From Massilia antarctica (lineage in GTDB: Bacteria > Pseudomonadota > Gammaproteobacteria > Burkholderiales > Burkholderiaceae_D): a stretch of 64,000 nucleotides of DNA. The DNA is taken from the NCBI RefSeq assembly GCF_015689335.1, contig NZ_CP065053.1, positions 3,720,001-3,784,000 on the forward strand. Reading direction: 5' to 3'. A program made the position numbers and the translations under genes. The notes beneath the pieces are model-generated. The model saw only the letters and a program-made list of their open reading frames with translations. It was not told the origin of the DNA and ran no database searches. Shown piece by piece: positions 47,248-55,562 of this stretch. How positions within the stretch are numbered: position 1 is the stretch's first letter; every line of letters begins with the position of its first letter.

Positions 47248-48052
47248 ACGTTTCGGACAAGCGCTGCGCGTTGGCGTGGCGGCGGGCGCGGTTGCGCTCC
47301 TCAAGACCAGCCGCTGGGGCGGCGCCGCGCCCGAAGTCGTGGGCGAACTGGCGTTCGACGGCGGCAGCCATCCCGAATCGATCGGCCTGGCCCTGCGCCA
47401 GTTGCTGCAGGACGGCGGCTGCGCCGGCTGGCCCGTCTCCATCGTGCTGGCCGACGACCTGGTACGCATCTGGCAGGTCGCGCCGCCGGCGGGCAGCGCG
47501 CGCCTGGCCGACCTGGAAGCGGCCGCCGCGCTGCGCTTCCAGACCCTGTTCGGCGAACCGACCGGCGCCTGGGCCTTGTCGGCCGGCTGGGACCCGGCGC
47601 AACCGTTCCTGGCCGCCGCGCTGCCGCGCCACCTGCTGGCGCTGATCGAACAGGTGTGCGCCGTCCAGCGCGCACCCATCGTCGAACTGGTGCCGCAATT
47701 CGTGGCCGGCTTTAACCAGTGGCGCGGCGCCCTCAAGGCCGGCGCCTGGTATGGCCTGGTGCAGCAGCGCGTGCTGACCCTGGCCATGATCGACGGCGGC
47801 GCCATCCGCGCCGTGCGCGCCAGCGCGCTGCCCGACGGCGCCGATCTTGACTGGCTGGCCGCGCACGCGGCGCGCGAAGCGCTGCGCCTGAACCTGGCCG
47901 CGCCGGCGCGCCTGGCCGTGTCGGGCCATGCGCCGCCGGCCTGGAATAAAGGCGCTTCCCATGCGACCCTGGCTTGCCATCTGCTGGGGCAGGGGCAGGG
48001 CAGCGGCTGGTCCGACTGCGCGCGCCTGGCCGCCACCGGGAGCCGTCCATGA
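47240..48052 (+). CDS. PilM/GspL-like cytoplasmic assembly protein
   Basis: A 270-residue protein with no membrane helix, starting inside the gspE 3' end (8-base overlap). Its position after gspE and before PilN/PilO-like genes, and its alternating strands (PVSIVLADDLVRIWQV, ARLADLEAAAALRFQTLF), suggest an actin-like-fold protein equivalent to PilM or the cytoplasmic part of GspL. The nucleotide-binding motifs of PilM are not obvious. The call rests mainly on context. Confidence 0.55.
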   Translation: MRRRFGQALRVGVAAGAVALLKTSRWGGAAPEVVGELAFDGGSHPESIGLALRQLLQDGGCAGWPVSIVLADDLVRIWQVAPPAGSARLADLEAAAALRFQTLFGEPTGAWALSAGWDPAQPFLAAALPRHLLALIEQVCAVQRAPIVELVPQFVAGFNQWRGALKAGAWYGLVQQRVLTLAMIDGGAIRAVRASALPDGADLDWLAAHAAREALRLNLAAPARLAVSGHAPPAWNKGASHATLACHLLGQGQGSGWSDCARLAATGSRP

Positions 48053-48594
48053 AGCCGGTCCGCATCGATTTTGCGCCGCCAAGCCTGCAGCGCACCCTGC
48101 ACCGCGCCGGTCGCGCCACCTGGATCGTGGCCGTGCTGGCGCTGGCGCTGTGCGCCACCTCGGCCGCCCTGGGCTGGCGCCTGATGGCGCAGCAGCGCGC
48201 GCAGGCCGCCGAACTGCGGGCCGCCCAATCGCGCGCACGGGTGCCCGTGGCGGCGGCGCCGGTCGTCCTTGGCCCGCGCATTTCGGAAGCGCAGGCCGCC
48301 GCCGTCAACGCCGCCGTGCTGCAACTGAACCTGCCGTGGCGCGCGCTGTACGACGCCATCGGCGCGGCCACGCCGCCCTCCATCGGCATGCTGGCGCTGG
48401 AACCGGATGCGCGCAAGCGCACCATGAAAATCACCGCCGAAGCGAAAAGCAGCGACGCCATGATCGACTACGTCGAGCTGCTCAAGCGCGAGGAACTGTT
48501 TTCCGGAGTAACCCTGATCCGTCACGAAATCAACGAGCAAGACCCGGCCAAGCCGATCCGCTTCCAGCTCGAAGCCGAATGGGTGGCCCCATGA
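48049..48594 (+). CDS. PilN-like assembly protein
   Basis: A 181-residue protein with a short cytoplasmic N-terminus (MKPVRIDFAPPSLQRTLHR), one membrane helix (about 22-45), a coiled-coil stretch (MAQQRAQAAELRAAQSRAR) and a periplasmic ferredoxin-like end. This is the layout of PilN or the membrane/periplasmic half of GspL. The N-terminal INFxP-like stretch (RIDFAPP) is typical of PilN, where it binds PilM. It overlaps its neighbours by four bases on each side (ATGA), so the four genes form a tightly coupled set. Confidence 0.65.
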   Translation: MKPVRIDFAPPSLQRTLHRAGRATWIVAVLALALCATSAALGWRLMAQQRAQAAELRAAQSRARVPVAAAPVVLGPRISEAQAAAVNAAVLQLNLPWRALYDAIGAATPPSIGMLALEPDARKRTMKITAEAKSSDAMIDYVELLKREELFSGVTLIRHEINEQDPAKPIRFQLEAEWVAP

Positions 48595-49157
48595 ACGCAC
48601 CCGCCTTTTCCGCGCTGCTGCTGCGCGCGCGCCTGGCCGTGGTGGCGCGCGGGCCGCTGTTATGCGGCGCCTGCGTGCTGCTGGTGGCCGCCGCTGCGGC
48701 CGTGGCCTGGCTGCTGCCGCAGGCCGCGCTGCAATCGAAACGCCACGCCGTCGCGCTCGGACTGGCGCGCACGCCGGCGCCGGTCGACAAGCCGGCCCCG
48801 GTGATCGCCAACGAAAACCTGGCCCTGTTCTACACGACCCTGGGCGAAAAGCGCTACGCCGAGCAGCAGGTCAAGACCCTGTTCGGGATCGCCGCCAAGA
48901 GCGGCCTGTCGCTGTCGCAGGGCGACTACAAGAGCGCTTTTGACCGCAATGCGCGCCTGCATACCTACCAGGTGACCTTGCCGGTCAAGGGCAGCTACAA
49001 CGCCATCTGGAAGTTCACCATGCTGTCCTTGCGCGCCATTCCCTTTGCCTCGCTCGACGAAATCAGCTTCAAGCGCGACAACATCGGCGAGCCGGCGCTG
49101 GAAGCGCGCGTGCGCATGACCTTCTATCTGGCCGACCAGCCGGGAGCGCCGCAATGA
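48591..49157 (+). CDS. PilO/GspM-like assembly protein
   Basis: A 188-residue membrane protein with one N-terminal helix (about 18-40) and a periplasmic domain that reads like PilO/GspM (NENLALFYTTLGEKRYAEQQ; then TYQVTLPVKGSYNAIWKF). It would pair with the PilN-like protein in the inner-membrane platform. Start ATG 48591 overlaps the previous stop, and its own stop overlaps the following ATG. The family assignment is from layout and the KGSYNAIWKF-type motif and is moderately secure. Confidence 0.65.
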   Translation: MNAPAFSALLLRARLAVVARGPLLCGACVLLVAAAAAVAWLLPQAALQSKRHAVALGLARTPAPVDKPAPVIANENLALFYTTLGEKRYAEQQVKTLFGIAAKSGLSLSQGDYKSAFDRNARLHTYQVTLPVKGSYNAIWKFTMLSLRAIPFASLDEISFKRDNIGEPALEARVRMTFYLADQPGAPQ

Positions 49158-49699
49158 CGCCGCGCCATCTCGCGCTGGGCGCGGCCGTGCTGCTCGCCGC
49201 CGGCCTGCTGGTGTTCGGCGACAAGACGACCGATTCCGGCGTGAGCGAAGCGGTCGAACGCAGCGCGCCGAAGGCGTCCGCCGCGCGCGTGAGCGCCGTG
49301 AGCAGTGCGCGTTCGGCCGTAGCGGCCGAACCGGCCATCCTGCGCCTGGTCGCGCGCGACACCCTGATCGGCGACGATGACGACGCCTTCGGCGCCAACA
49401 CTGTCTTCGGCAGCCAGAATCTCAATCCGCCGCCGCCCCCGCCGCCGGTCGACAACACGCCGCCACCGCCACCGCCGCCGCCAAGCGCGCCGCCGCTGCC
49501 GTTTGTCTACATCGGCAAGGCGGTCGGCGAGGGTGCGTGGGAAGTGTTCCTCGCGCGCGGCGACAAGACCTATATCGTACGTAACAAGATGGTGATCGAC
49601 GGTACCTACCGGGTGGACGCAATCGCGCCGCCCACCCTGACCCTCACCTATCTGCCTTTGAACCAGGTTCAACAGCTCAACATTGGAGTCTTCGACTGA
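49154..49699 (+). CDS. GspC/PilP-like protein with poly-proline linker
   Basis: A 181-residue protein with one N-terminal membrane helix (about 5-20), a low-complexity segment, two runs of seven to eight prolines (near residues 94-112) and a C-terminal beta domain (FVYIGKAVGEGAWEVFLARG; VRNKMVIDGTYRVDAI). This matches the homology-region layout of GspC/PilP, which links the inner-membrane platform to the secretin. It lies right before the secretin gene, sharing TGATG with it. The proline runs form a stiff linker across the periplasm. Confidence 0.65.
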   Translation: MTPRHLALGAAVLLAAGLLVFGDKTTDSGVSEAVERSAPKASAARVSAVSSARSAVAAEPAILRLVARDTLIGDDDDAFGANTVFGSQNLNPPPPPPPVDNTPPPPPPPPSAPPLPFVYIGKAVGEGAWEVFLARGDKTYIVRNKMVIDGTYRVDAIAPPTLTLTYLPLNQVQQLNIGVFD

Positions 49700-51663
49700 T
49701 GGCTAGTCACCGGATTGGCACACGCTGCCTGTATTTGCCACTTTGGAGCCGTCTTGTGCGCGGCGCGGCGCTGCCGCTGATGGCGCTGGCGCTGGCCGGC
49801 TGCGCCGGACAGGCCGCCTACCTCGAAGGCAATTCGCTGATCGAGAAGGACCAGGTCGAGGCCAGCCTGCTCAAGTACCGCCAGGCGATCGATGCCCAGC
49901 CCGAAAACCCGGTCTACCGCGCGGCCTACCTGAGTGCGCGCGACCGCGCCACCACGCGCCTGCTCGACCAGGCCGACCGCGCCCTGGGCGCCGGCAAGGT
50001 CATGCCCGCGCTGCAGGATTACCAGCGCGTGCTGGCGATCGACCCGGCCAACGAGCGCGCGCGCGCCGGCCTGCGCCTGGTCGAGATGGACGAGCGCCAT
50101 GCCAGGGTGATGGAAGAGGCCAGCGCCGCCTTCGAGCGCAAGGACTACGAGGTGGCGCGCGCGCGCGCCGCCGCGATCCTGGTCGAGCGCCCGCAGTACG
50201 AGCCGGCGCGCCAGCTGCTGTTGCAGGTGACCGAGAAGACGGCCGGTCCGGCCGCCGAAACCGGCCTGGCCGCCGCCTACAAGACGCCGATCAGCATTGA
50301 ATTCCGCGACGCCCCGCTCAAGCAGGTGCTCGACGTGATCGCGCGCCGCTCGAACCTGAACTTCATCTTCGACAAGGATGTCAAGACCGACCAGAAGACC
50401 TCGATCTTCCTGAAAAACAGCACGGTCGAAGCGGCCATCTACTACCTGATGGTGTCGAACCAGCTGGACTACCAGGTCATGGACGGCAATACCCTGCTGG
50501 TGTACCAGAACGTCGCCGCCAAGCTCAAGGAATACCAGGAGATGACGGTCAAGACCTTCTTCCTGGCCAACGCCGAAGCGAAGGTGGTGGCCAACACGCT
50601 CAAGACCATCCTCAAGTCGCGCGACGTGGTGATCGACGAAAAGCTCAACCTCGTGATCGTGCGCGACAATCCGGAAGCGATCAAGCTGGCCGCCAAGCTG
50701 GTGGCGCTGCAGGACGTGGCCGAGCCGGAAGTGATGCTGGAAGTGGAGATCTTGCAGATCAAGCGCAGCCGCCTGCTGGAACTGGGCGTGACCTGGCCCA
50801 CCACCTTGACCCTGGCGCCGCTGATGGCCAGTAACGGCGGGCCGCTCACCCTCGATTCGGTACGCGGCCTGGGACGCGCCGATATCGGCCTGTCGTCGCT
50901 GTCGGCCACCGTCACCGCCAGAAAGACCGACGGCGATTCGAACACCCTGGCCAATCCGCGCATCCGCGTGCGCAACAAGGAAAAAGCCAAGATCGTCATC
51001 GGCGACAAGATCCCCAACATCACCACCACCTTGTCGGGTGGCGGCATGGCCAGCGGCTTTTCGCAGGAATCGATCACCTATCTCGACGTCGGCCTGACCT
51101 TGAGCGTGGAGCCGACCATCTACCTGAATAACGAAATCGGCATCCGGGTCGCCCTGACCGTCAGCTCCCTGGGCGAGGCGATCACCACCGCCTCTGGCAA
51201 TATCGCCTACCGCATCGGCAACCGCGAAGCGACCACCATGCTGCAGTTGAAGGATGGCGAGAACCAGGTGCTGGCGGGCTTGATCAATAACGAAGACCGC
51301 AGCAACGGCACCAAGATTCCCGGCCTGGGCAGCCTGCCGATCGTGGGCCGCCTGTTCGGCCGCGTCGCCGACGGCGCCGACCGCACCGAGATCGTGCTGT
51401 CGATTACGCCTCACCTGATCCGCAACATCCAGCGTCCGCCCGCCGGCGCGTCCGAGTTCAGCGCCGGCACCGAGACCAGCTTCCGGCGCCGTCCCGACAG
51501 CGCGGCGCGCGCGCCGGTGGTGATGCCGCCGCCGCCGGGCGCCCATGCGCCTGTACCTGCGCCGCTGCCTGCGCCGATGCCGGTTCCGGCCGCGCCCGAG
51601 GCGCCCGGCGCCGCCGTGACCCCGATCCCGGTCCCGGAAACCACGTCCGCGCCGCAGCAATGA
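49699..51663 (+). CDS. gspD: Secretin GspD with TPR-like N-terminus
   Basis: A 654-residue outer-membrane secretin. An N-terminal lipobox (LALAGC) after about 35 residues suggests lipidation. Residues 40-185 are TPR-like (ASLLKYRQAIDAQPENPVYR; LQDYQRVLAIDPANERARAG). The N domains follow (YKTPISIEFRDAPLKQVLD; NTLKTILKSRDVVIDEKLN), then the secretin barrel (about 385-570; LANPRIRVRNKEKAKIVIG, QLKDGENQVLAGLINNEDR, VLSITPHLIRNI). The last 80 residues are Pro/Ala-rich. A lipidated secretin with fused TPRs is unlike classical GspD and more like pilus-type or hybrid systems. Confidence 0.88.
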   Translation: MASHRIGTRCLYLPLWSRLVRGAALPLMALALAGCAGQAAYLEGNSLIEKDQVEASLLKYRQAIDAQPENPVYRAAYLSARDRATTRLLDQADRALGAGKVMPALQDYQRVLAIDPANERARAGLRLVEMDERHARVMEEASAAFERKDYEVARARAAAILVERPQYEPARQLLLQVTEKTAGPAAETGLAAAYKTPISIEFRDAPLKQVLDVIARRSNLNFIFDKDVKTDQKTSIFLKNSTVEAAIYYLMVSNQLDYQVMDGNTLLVYQNVAAKLKEYQEMTVKTFFLANAEAKVVANTLKTILKSRDVVIDEKLNLVIVRDNPEAIKLAAKLVALQDVAEPEVMLEVEILQIKRSRLLELGVTWPTTLTLAPLMASNGGPLTLDSVRGLGRADIGLSSLSATVTARKTDGDSNTLANPRIRVRNKEKAKIVIGDKIPNITTTLSGGGMASGFSQESITYLDVGLTLSVEPTIYLNNEIGIRVALTVSSLGEAITTASGNIAYRIGNREATTMLQLKDGENQVLAGLINNEDRSNGTKIPGLGSLPIVGRLFGRVADGADRTEIVLSITPHLIRNIQRPPAGASEFSAGTETSFRRRPDSAARAPVVMPPPPGAHAPVPAPLPAPMPVPAAPEAPGAAVTPIPVPETTSAPQQ

Positions 51664-52142
51664 TGGCGCCAGGGCGGGGCCGGGGGTTTACCTTGATCGA
51701 ATTGCTGGTGACACTGGCGATTCTGGCCCTGCTCGGCACCCTGGTGGTGCCGGTGACGCAAGTGACCATGCAACGCCAGCAGGAGCAGGAATTGCGCCGC
51801 TCCTTGCGCGAAATCCGCCAGGGCATCGATGCCTACAAGCGCGCCTACGATGAAGGGCGCATCGCGCGCTCCCTCAACAGCAACGGCTACCCCAAGTCGC
51901 TCGAACAGCTGGTCGAAGGCGCGCCCGACTTGCGCAGCCCCAAGCGCGCCAAGATCTATTTCCTGCGCCGGGTGCCGCGCGATCCCTTCAATCCCAACAG
52001 CGACTTGAGCGGCGCCCAGACCTGGGGCAAGCGCAGCTACGCCAGCGAGGCCACCGACCCGCGCGAAGGCGAGGACGTGTACGATATCTATTCCACCTCG
52101 GACCGGGTTGGCCTGAACGATGTGCCGTACCGTAAATGGTGA
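51660..52142 (+). CDS. Pseudopilin (GspG/GspH-like)
   Basis: A 160-residue pseudopilin with the cleavage site G9/F10 in RGRGFTLIELLVTLA and the canonical glutamate at mature position 5 (E14). The long helix (QRQQEQELRRSLREIRQGI) leads into a beta domain with YPKSLEQLVEGAPDLRSP and RRVPRDPFNP, which resembles GspG more than GspH. It overlaps gspD by four bases and the next pseudopilin by seven, so it is part of the same transcript. Confidence 0.85.
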   Translation: MMAPGRGRGFTLIELLVTLAILALLGTLVVPVTQVTMQRQQEQELRRSLREIRQGIDAYKRAYDEGRIARSLNSNGYPKSLEQLVEGAPDLRSPKRAKIYFLRRVPRDPFNPNSDLSGAQTWGKRSYASEATDPREGEDVYDIYSTSDRVGLNDVPYRKW

Positions 52143-52537
52143 ACAAGATGCGAGCGAAACCTGGCCGCACAGCGCGCGGCTTCACCCTGATCGAATTGCT
52201 GGTGGTGCTGGGCATCATCGCGCTGCTGCTGACCCTGGCGGTGCCGCGCTTTTTTCCCAGCATCGACAGCACCAAGGACACCATCCTGGCCGACAACCTG
52301 CGCAATATCCGCGCCGTGATCGACCAGTTTTATGCCGATACCGGGCGCTATCCCGATTCGCTGGAACAGCTGGTCGAGAAAAAATACCTGCGCTCGATCC
52401 CGGTCGACCCGGTGGCCGACAGCAGCACCAGCTGGATCCTGGTACCGCCCGAGGACAGCGCCAAGGGTAATCTGTACAGCATCAAGAGTGGGGCGCCCGG
52501 CAATGACCGCAACGGCAAACCGTATAGCGACTGGTAG
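52136..52537 (+). CDS. Pseudopilin (GspG-like)
   Basis: A 133-residue pseudopilin. The cleavage site is G15/F16 in ARGFTLIELLVVLGI with glutamate at mature position 5 (E20). The body has FYADTGRYPDSLEQLVEKKY and PVDPVADSSTSWILVPPEDS, close to the short GspG type. Its ATG overlaps the preceding gene. This is the third GspG-type pseudopilin of the cluster; minor GspI/GspJ forms are not seen. Confidence 0.86.
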   Translation: MVNKMRAKPGRTARGFTLIELLVVLGIIALLLTLAVPRFFPSIDSTKDTILADNLRNIRAVIDQFYADTGRYPDSLEQLVEKKYLRSIPVDPVADSSTSWILVPPEDSAKGNLYSIKSGAPGNDRNGKPYSDW

Positions 52538-53384
52538 CGCGGGCCGGCGCCTCGTGTCGCCGCGTCCGGTCCGAGCGCCGGGTTTTACCTATCTGGGGCT
52601 GATCATCCTGGTCACCGTGATCGGGCTGGTGGGTGCTGCCAGCCTCAAGGTCGGTTCGCTCATGCAGCGCGCCGCAGCCGAGGAAGAGTTGCTCGACATC
52701 GGCGCCGCCTTCAGCGACGCGCTGCGCAGCTACGCCGCCGCGACCCCGCAGGGCCAGCCGCAGCAGCCGCCCAGCTTGCAGGAATTGCTCAAGGACCCGC
52801 GCTTTCCCAACCCGCGCCGCCACCTGCGCAAGATTTTCGTCGACCCGATCACCGGCAAGGCCGAGTGGGGCATCATGTATTTGACCGACAAGCAGGGCGT
52901 GCTCGGCGTGTACAGCCTGTCGAACGCGCAGCCGCTCAAGGTCGGCAATTTCGATGCGCGCTTTCTGAACATGGAAAACAAGACCCGCTTCTCGGACTGG
53001 AAGTTCACCCTGTCGTCGCAGACCATGCTGCCGCAGGAGCCGCCGGCCGCGCCGCCGAACCAGCCGAACCAGCCGAACCAGCCGGCGCCCCTGTTCCCGC
53101 CTGCCGCGCCGGCGCAAGATGCCATGAAGCCGCCCGAGGAGCCGCCGGCAGCCATGCCGCCGGCCGAACCCCAGGAAGCCGACCCTCAGCCGGCGCCCGA
53201 GGAGCCGCCGCCCGAGCGGACCCCGCCACCGGCTGCGGAAGGCAGGGCGGGCGAACCGGCGCAAGAAGAAGATCCATCGGGCAGGAGCAGGCAGGACAGC
53301 GACAAGGCGGAGGAAGAGGAGCGCCGGCGCGACGAACGCCAGCGCGACGAGGGCCGCCGCAACGAACCGCGCCGCGAGAGGTAG
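52503..53384 (+). CDS. Atypical pseudopilin-like protein with proline-rich charged tail
   Basis: A 293-residue protein. The N-terminus carries a prepilin-like PGFTYLGLIILVTVIGLVG; with cleavage at G27/F28, mature position 5 is Gly32 instead of glutamate. A soluble domain (SLQELLKDPRFPNPRRHL) is followed by an NQP repeat, a long Pro/Ala/Glu stretch and a highly charged end (EEEERRRDERQRDEGRR). Position-5 substitution is known in tip pseudopilins such as GspK. The start is uncertain: ATG 52503 overlaps the upstream gene by 35 bases; GTG 52554 is an alternative that would skip the overlap. It ends 12 bases before the convergent murJ. Confidence 0.7.
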   Translation: MTATANRIATGSAGRRLVSPRPVRAPGFTYLGLIILVTVIGLVGAASLKVGSLMQRAAAEEELLDIGAAFSDALRSYAAATPQGQPQQPPSLQELLKDPRFPNPRRHLRKIFVDPITGKAEWGIMYLTDKQGVLGVYSLSNAQPLKVGNFDARFLNMENKTRFSDWKFTLSSQTMLPQEPPAAPPNQPNQPNQPAPLFPPAAPAQDAMKPPEEPPAAMPPAEPQEADPQPAPEEPPPERTPPPAAEGRAGEPAQEEDPSGRSRQDSDKAEEEERRRDERQRDEGRRNEPRRER

Positions 53385-53396
53385 TTCAAGAGGTAG

Positions 53397-54950
53397 CTAG
53401 CGCCCGCTGCGCTTGAAATCCTTGAAGCGGAAGCCCAGTCCGAACAGCACCACGAAATACGCCGTGGCACTGCCGGCCACGATGGCGAACAGGGCGCCGG
53501 CGCGCAGCCATGGCCTGGCCTGCAGCGCGGCCCAGTCGAACTGGCTCTTGCCATACCAGGCGATCAAGCCCATCACGGCCACGGCGATGAGCAGGCGCGC
53601 GAAGAACATCAGCCAGCCCGGCTGCGGCACATAAATGCCGCGCTTGCGCAGCACCGTGTAGAGCACGGCCGCGTTCAGGCAGGCGCCCATGCCGATCGAC
53701 AGCGCCAGTCCGGCCACGCCCTGCAGCAGCGGCACGAACACCAGGTTCATCAGCTGCACCGCCACCAGCACCCCGACGGCGATGCGCACCGGCGTGCGCA
53801 CGTCCTGGCGCGCGTAAAAGGCCGGCGTGAGCGTCTTGACCAGGATGATGCCGACCAGGCCGGCGCTGTACGCCATCAGCGGCATGGCCGCCGCGTGGAT
53901 GGCCTTGACGTTGAAGGCGCCGTAGTGGAACAGGGTGGCGATCATCGGCTCGGCCAGCGCGGCCAGGCCGACCGAGGCGGGCAGGGCCAGCAGGAAGGTC
54001 AGGCGCAAGCCCCAGTTGAGCAGGGCCGAGTATTCGGTGGCGTCCCCCTCGGTATTCGCCTTCGCCAGGCTGGGCAGCAAAATGGTGCCCAAGGCCACAC
54101 CAAGCATGGCCGTGGGAAATTCCATCAGGCGGTCGGCATAGGTCAGGGCTGACACGCTGCCGGCGCCCAGGCGCGAGGCGATGCCGGTATTTACCAGTAG
54201 GCTGATCTGGGCGGCGGAGACGGCGAACACGGCCGGCCCCATCTTCCTGAGCATGCGGTGCACACCAGGGTCGCGCAGGGCGGCCATGGGATTGAGCGAG
54301 ATGCGCGGCAGCATGCCGATTTTCATCAGCGAGGGAATCTGGATGCCCACCTGCAGCAGGCCACCCACCACCACCGCGAACGCCATCGCGTAGATCGGTT
54401 GTGCGAGGCGCTGGGCCAGCAACAGCGAGGCCAGGATGAAGGAAATATTCAGCAGCACCGGGGTGAAGGCGGGAATCTTGAACTGGCGCCAGGTATTCAG
54501 AATGCCGCTGGCCAGGGAGACAAAGGCCATGCAGATAATGTAGGGGAACATCATGCGCGTCATGAAGATCGCCGCCTGGCTGGCCTGGGGCGTCTGCTTG
54601 GCGGTGTCCATGACCCACATGATCAGCAGCGGCGTGGCAATGATGCCGGCGATGGTGATCAAGAGGGTCGACCAGATCAGCACCGTGGCCACGCTGTCGA
54701 TCAGCGGGCGGGTACCTTCGTCGCCACGCTGGGTCTTGACGTCGGCCAGGATCGGCACGAAGGCCTGGGCGAAGGCGCCCTCGGCGAACATGCGGCGCAA
54801 CAGGTTGGGAATGCGGAAGGCGACGTTGAAGGCATCGGTATATTCCGACGCGCCAAAGGCGCGCGCGAAAAGGCTTTCGCGCAGCAGGCCGGTGACGCGG
54901 GACAGCATGGTCATGCTGGAGATGGCAGCCAGGGTTTTGAGCAAGTTCAT
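53397..54950 (-). CDS. murJ: Lipid II flippase MurJ
   Basis: A 517-residue polytopic membrane protein with about 14 helices, the essential flippase for lipid II in peptidoglycan synthesis. The N-terminus MNLLKTLAAISSMTMLSRVT, followed by GLLRESLFARAFGASEYTDA, then FRIPNLLRRMFAEGAFAQAF and SGILNTWRQFKIPAFTPVL, are diagnostic of MurJ/MviN. It is encoded divergently from rpsT, an arrangement found widely in betaproteobacteria. The start ATG is at 54948-54950. It is convergent with the last secretion gene (12-base gap). Confidence 0.95.
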   Translation of the reverse strand: MNLLKTLAAISSMTMLSRVTGLLRESLFARAFGASEYTDAFNVAFRIPNLLRRMFAEGAFAQAFVPILADVKTQRGDEGTRPLIDSVATVLIWSTLLITIAGIIATPLLIMWVMDTAKQTPQASQAAIFMTRMMFPYIICMAFVSLASGILNTWRQFKIPAFTPVLLNISFILASLLLAQRLAQPIYAMAFAVVVGGLLQVGIQIPSLMKIGMLPRISLNPMAALRDPGVHRMLRKMGPAVFAVSAAQISLLVNTGIASRLGAGSVSALTYADRLMEFPTAMLGVALGTILLPSLAKANTEGDATEYSALLNWGLRLTFLLALPASVGLAALAEPMIATLFHYGAFNVKAIHAAAMPLMAYSAGLVGIILVKTLTPAFYARQDVRTPVRIAVGVLVAVQLMNLVFVPLLQGVAGLALSIGMGACLNAAVLYTVLRKRGIYVPQPGWLMFFARLLIAVAVMGLIAWYGKSQFDWAALQARPWLRAGALFAIVAGSATAYFVVLFGLGFRFKDFKRSGR

Positions 54951-55016
54951 GGGCCGGGATTATAGCCCGGCAAGAGCGACGCGGAGGAGTGGATCGGACA
55001 AATGTTGATTTTTGAA

Positions 55017-55045
55017 TTGCCCTTGCCGGAACTTTTCGCTATAAT
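55017..55045 (+). promoter_or_regulatory. Sigma-70 promoter of rpsT
   Basis: TTGCCC (55017-55022) and a perfect TATAAT (55040-55045) are separated by 17 bases, upstream of the rpsT leader. The spacing and -10 match are ideal. It leaves a transcribed leader of about 130 bases before the start codon. Confidence 0.8.
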
Positions 55046-55071
55046 CGAAGGCTGTACAGAATTCTGTTACG

Positions 55072-55151
55072 CAGACACTAATGTTTGGCAGGCACTGGTT
55101 TGACACACAAGGTGTAGAAAAAACACTGGTTTGACAGACGCTATTGTTTGC
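55072..55151 (+). repeat. Repeat array in the rpsT leader (R1-R2-R2-R1)
   Basis: Two copies of CACTGGTTTGACA (55093-55105, 55124-55136) are exact, 31 bases apart. They are flanked by two related 17-mers, CAGACACTAATGTTTGG (55072-55088) and CAGACGCTATTGTTTGC (55135-55151, 14 of 17 identical). All four lie inside the untranslated leader of rpsT. Function unknown; S20 regulates its own translation in other bacteria. Confidence 0.75.
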
Positions 55152-55183
55152 AAACGCAACTTGACCCCGATTTAGGAAATTCC

Positions 55184-55447
55184 ATGGCAAATACCGCACA
55201 AGCACGCAAGCGCGCTCGTCAAGCAGTTAAGCAAAACGCTCACAATTCGTCGCAGCGTTCGACCCTGCGTACCGCTATCAAGGCAGTGCGCAAGGCTATC
55301 CAGGCTGGCGACAAGGCCGCTGCAGCATCGATCTTCCAGGCATCCGTGTCGACCATCGACAGCATCGCCGACAAGAAAATCATCCACAAGAACAAAGCAG
55401 CGCGTCACAAGAGCCGTCTGGCTGCTGCTCTGAAAGCGCTGGCTTAA
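55184..55447 (+). CDS. rpsT: 30S ribosomal protein S20
   Basis: An 87-residue, very basic, alpha-helical protein of the small ribosomal subunit. The sequence [20 protein letters not shown], with [18 protein letters not shown] and [16 protein letters not shown], is typical of S20 and the length is normal. TAGGAAA before ATG 55184 is the ribosome site. Codons are enriched in the preferred set for highly expressed genes. Transcription likely starts near 55052 and stops at the hairpin at 55506. Confidence 0.97.
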   Translation: MANTAQARKRARQAVKQNAHNSSQRSTLRTAIKAVRKAIQAGDKAAAASIFQASVSTIDSIADKKIIHKNKAARHKSRLAAALKALA

Positions 55448-55505
55448 TAGCGCGCGCCGCCGCGCGGACTTCGGTCTGCCGGCTGAGCTTGTGAGCATGT
55501 CAAAA

Positions 55506-55538
55506 AACCCGCCTGGCTTCGGCCCCGGCGGGTTTTTG
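55506..55538 (+). terminator. Terminator of rpsT
   Basis: Arms AAACCCGCC (55506-55514) and GGCGGGTTT (55528-55536) with an inner GGC-TTCG-GCC hairpin and a following T run. It sits about 60 bases after the rpsT stop codon. Confidence 0.9.
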
Positions 55539-55562
55539 TCGTGGGCGCCGGCCTTGCGCAGT

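Noticed and set aside
45409..48600. 1063-codon open frame opposite gspF/gspE and the PilM/N-like genes
   Set aside because: A shadow frame of GC-rich coding DNA; no start signal and no recognisable protein features.
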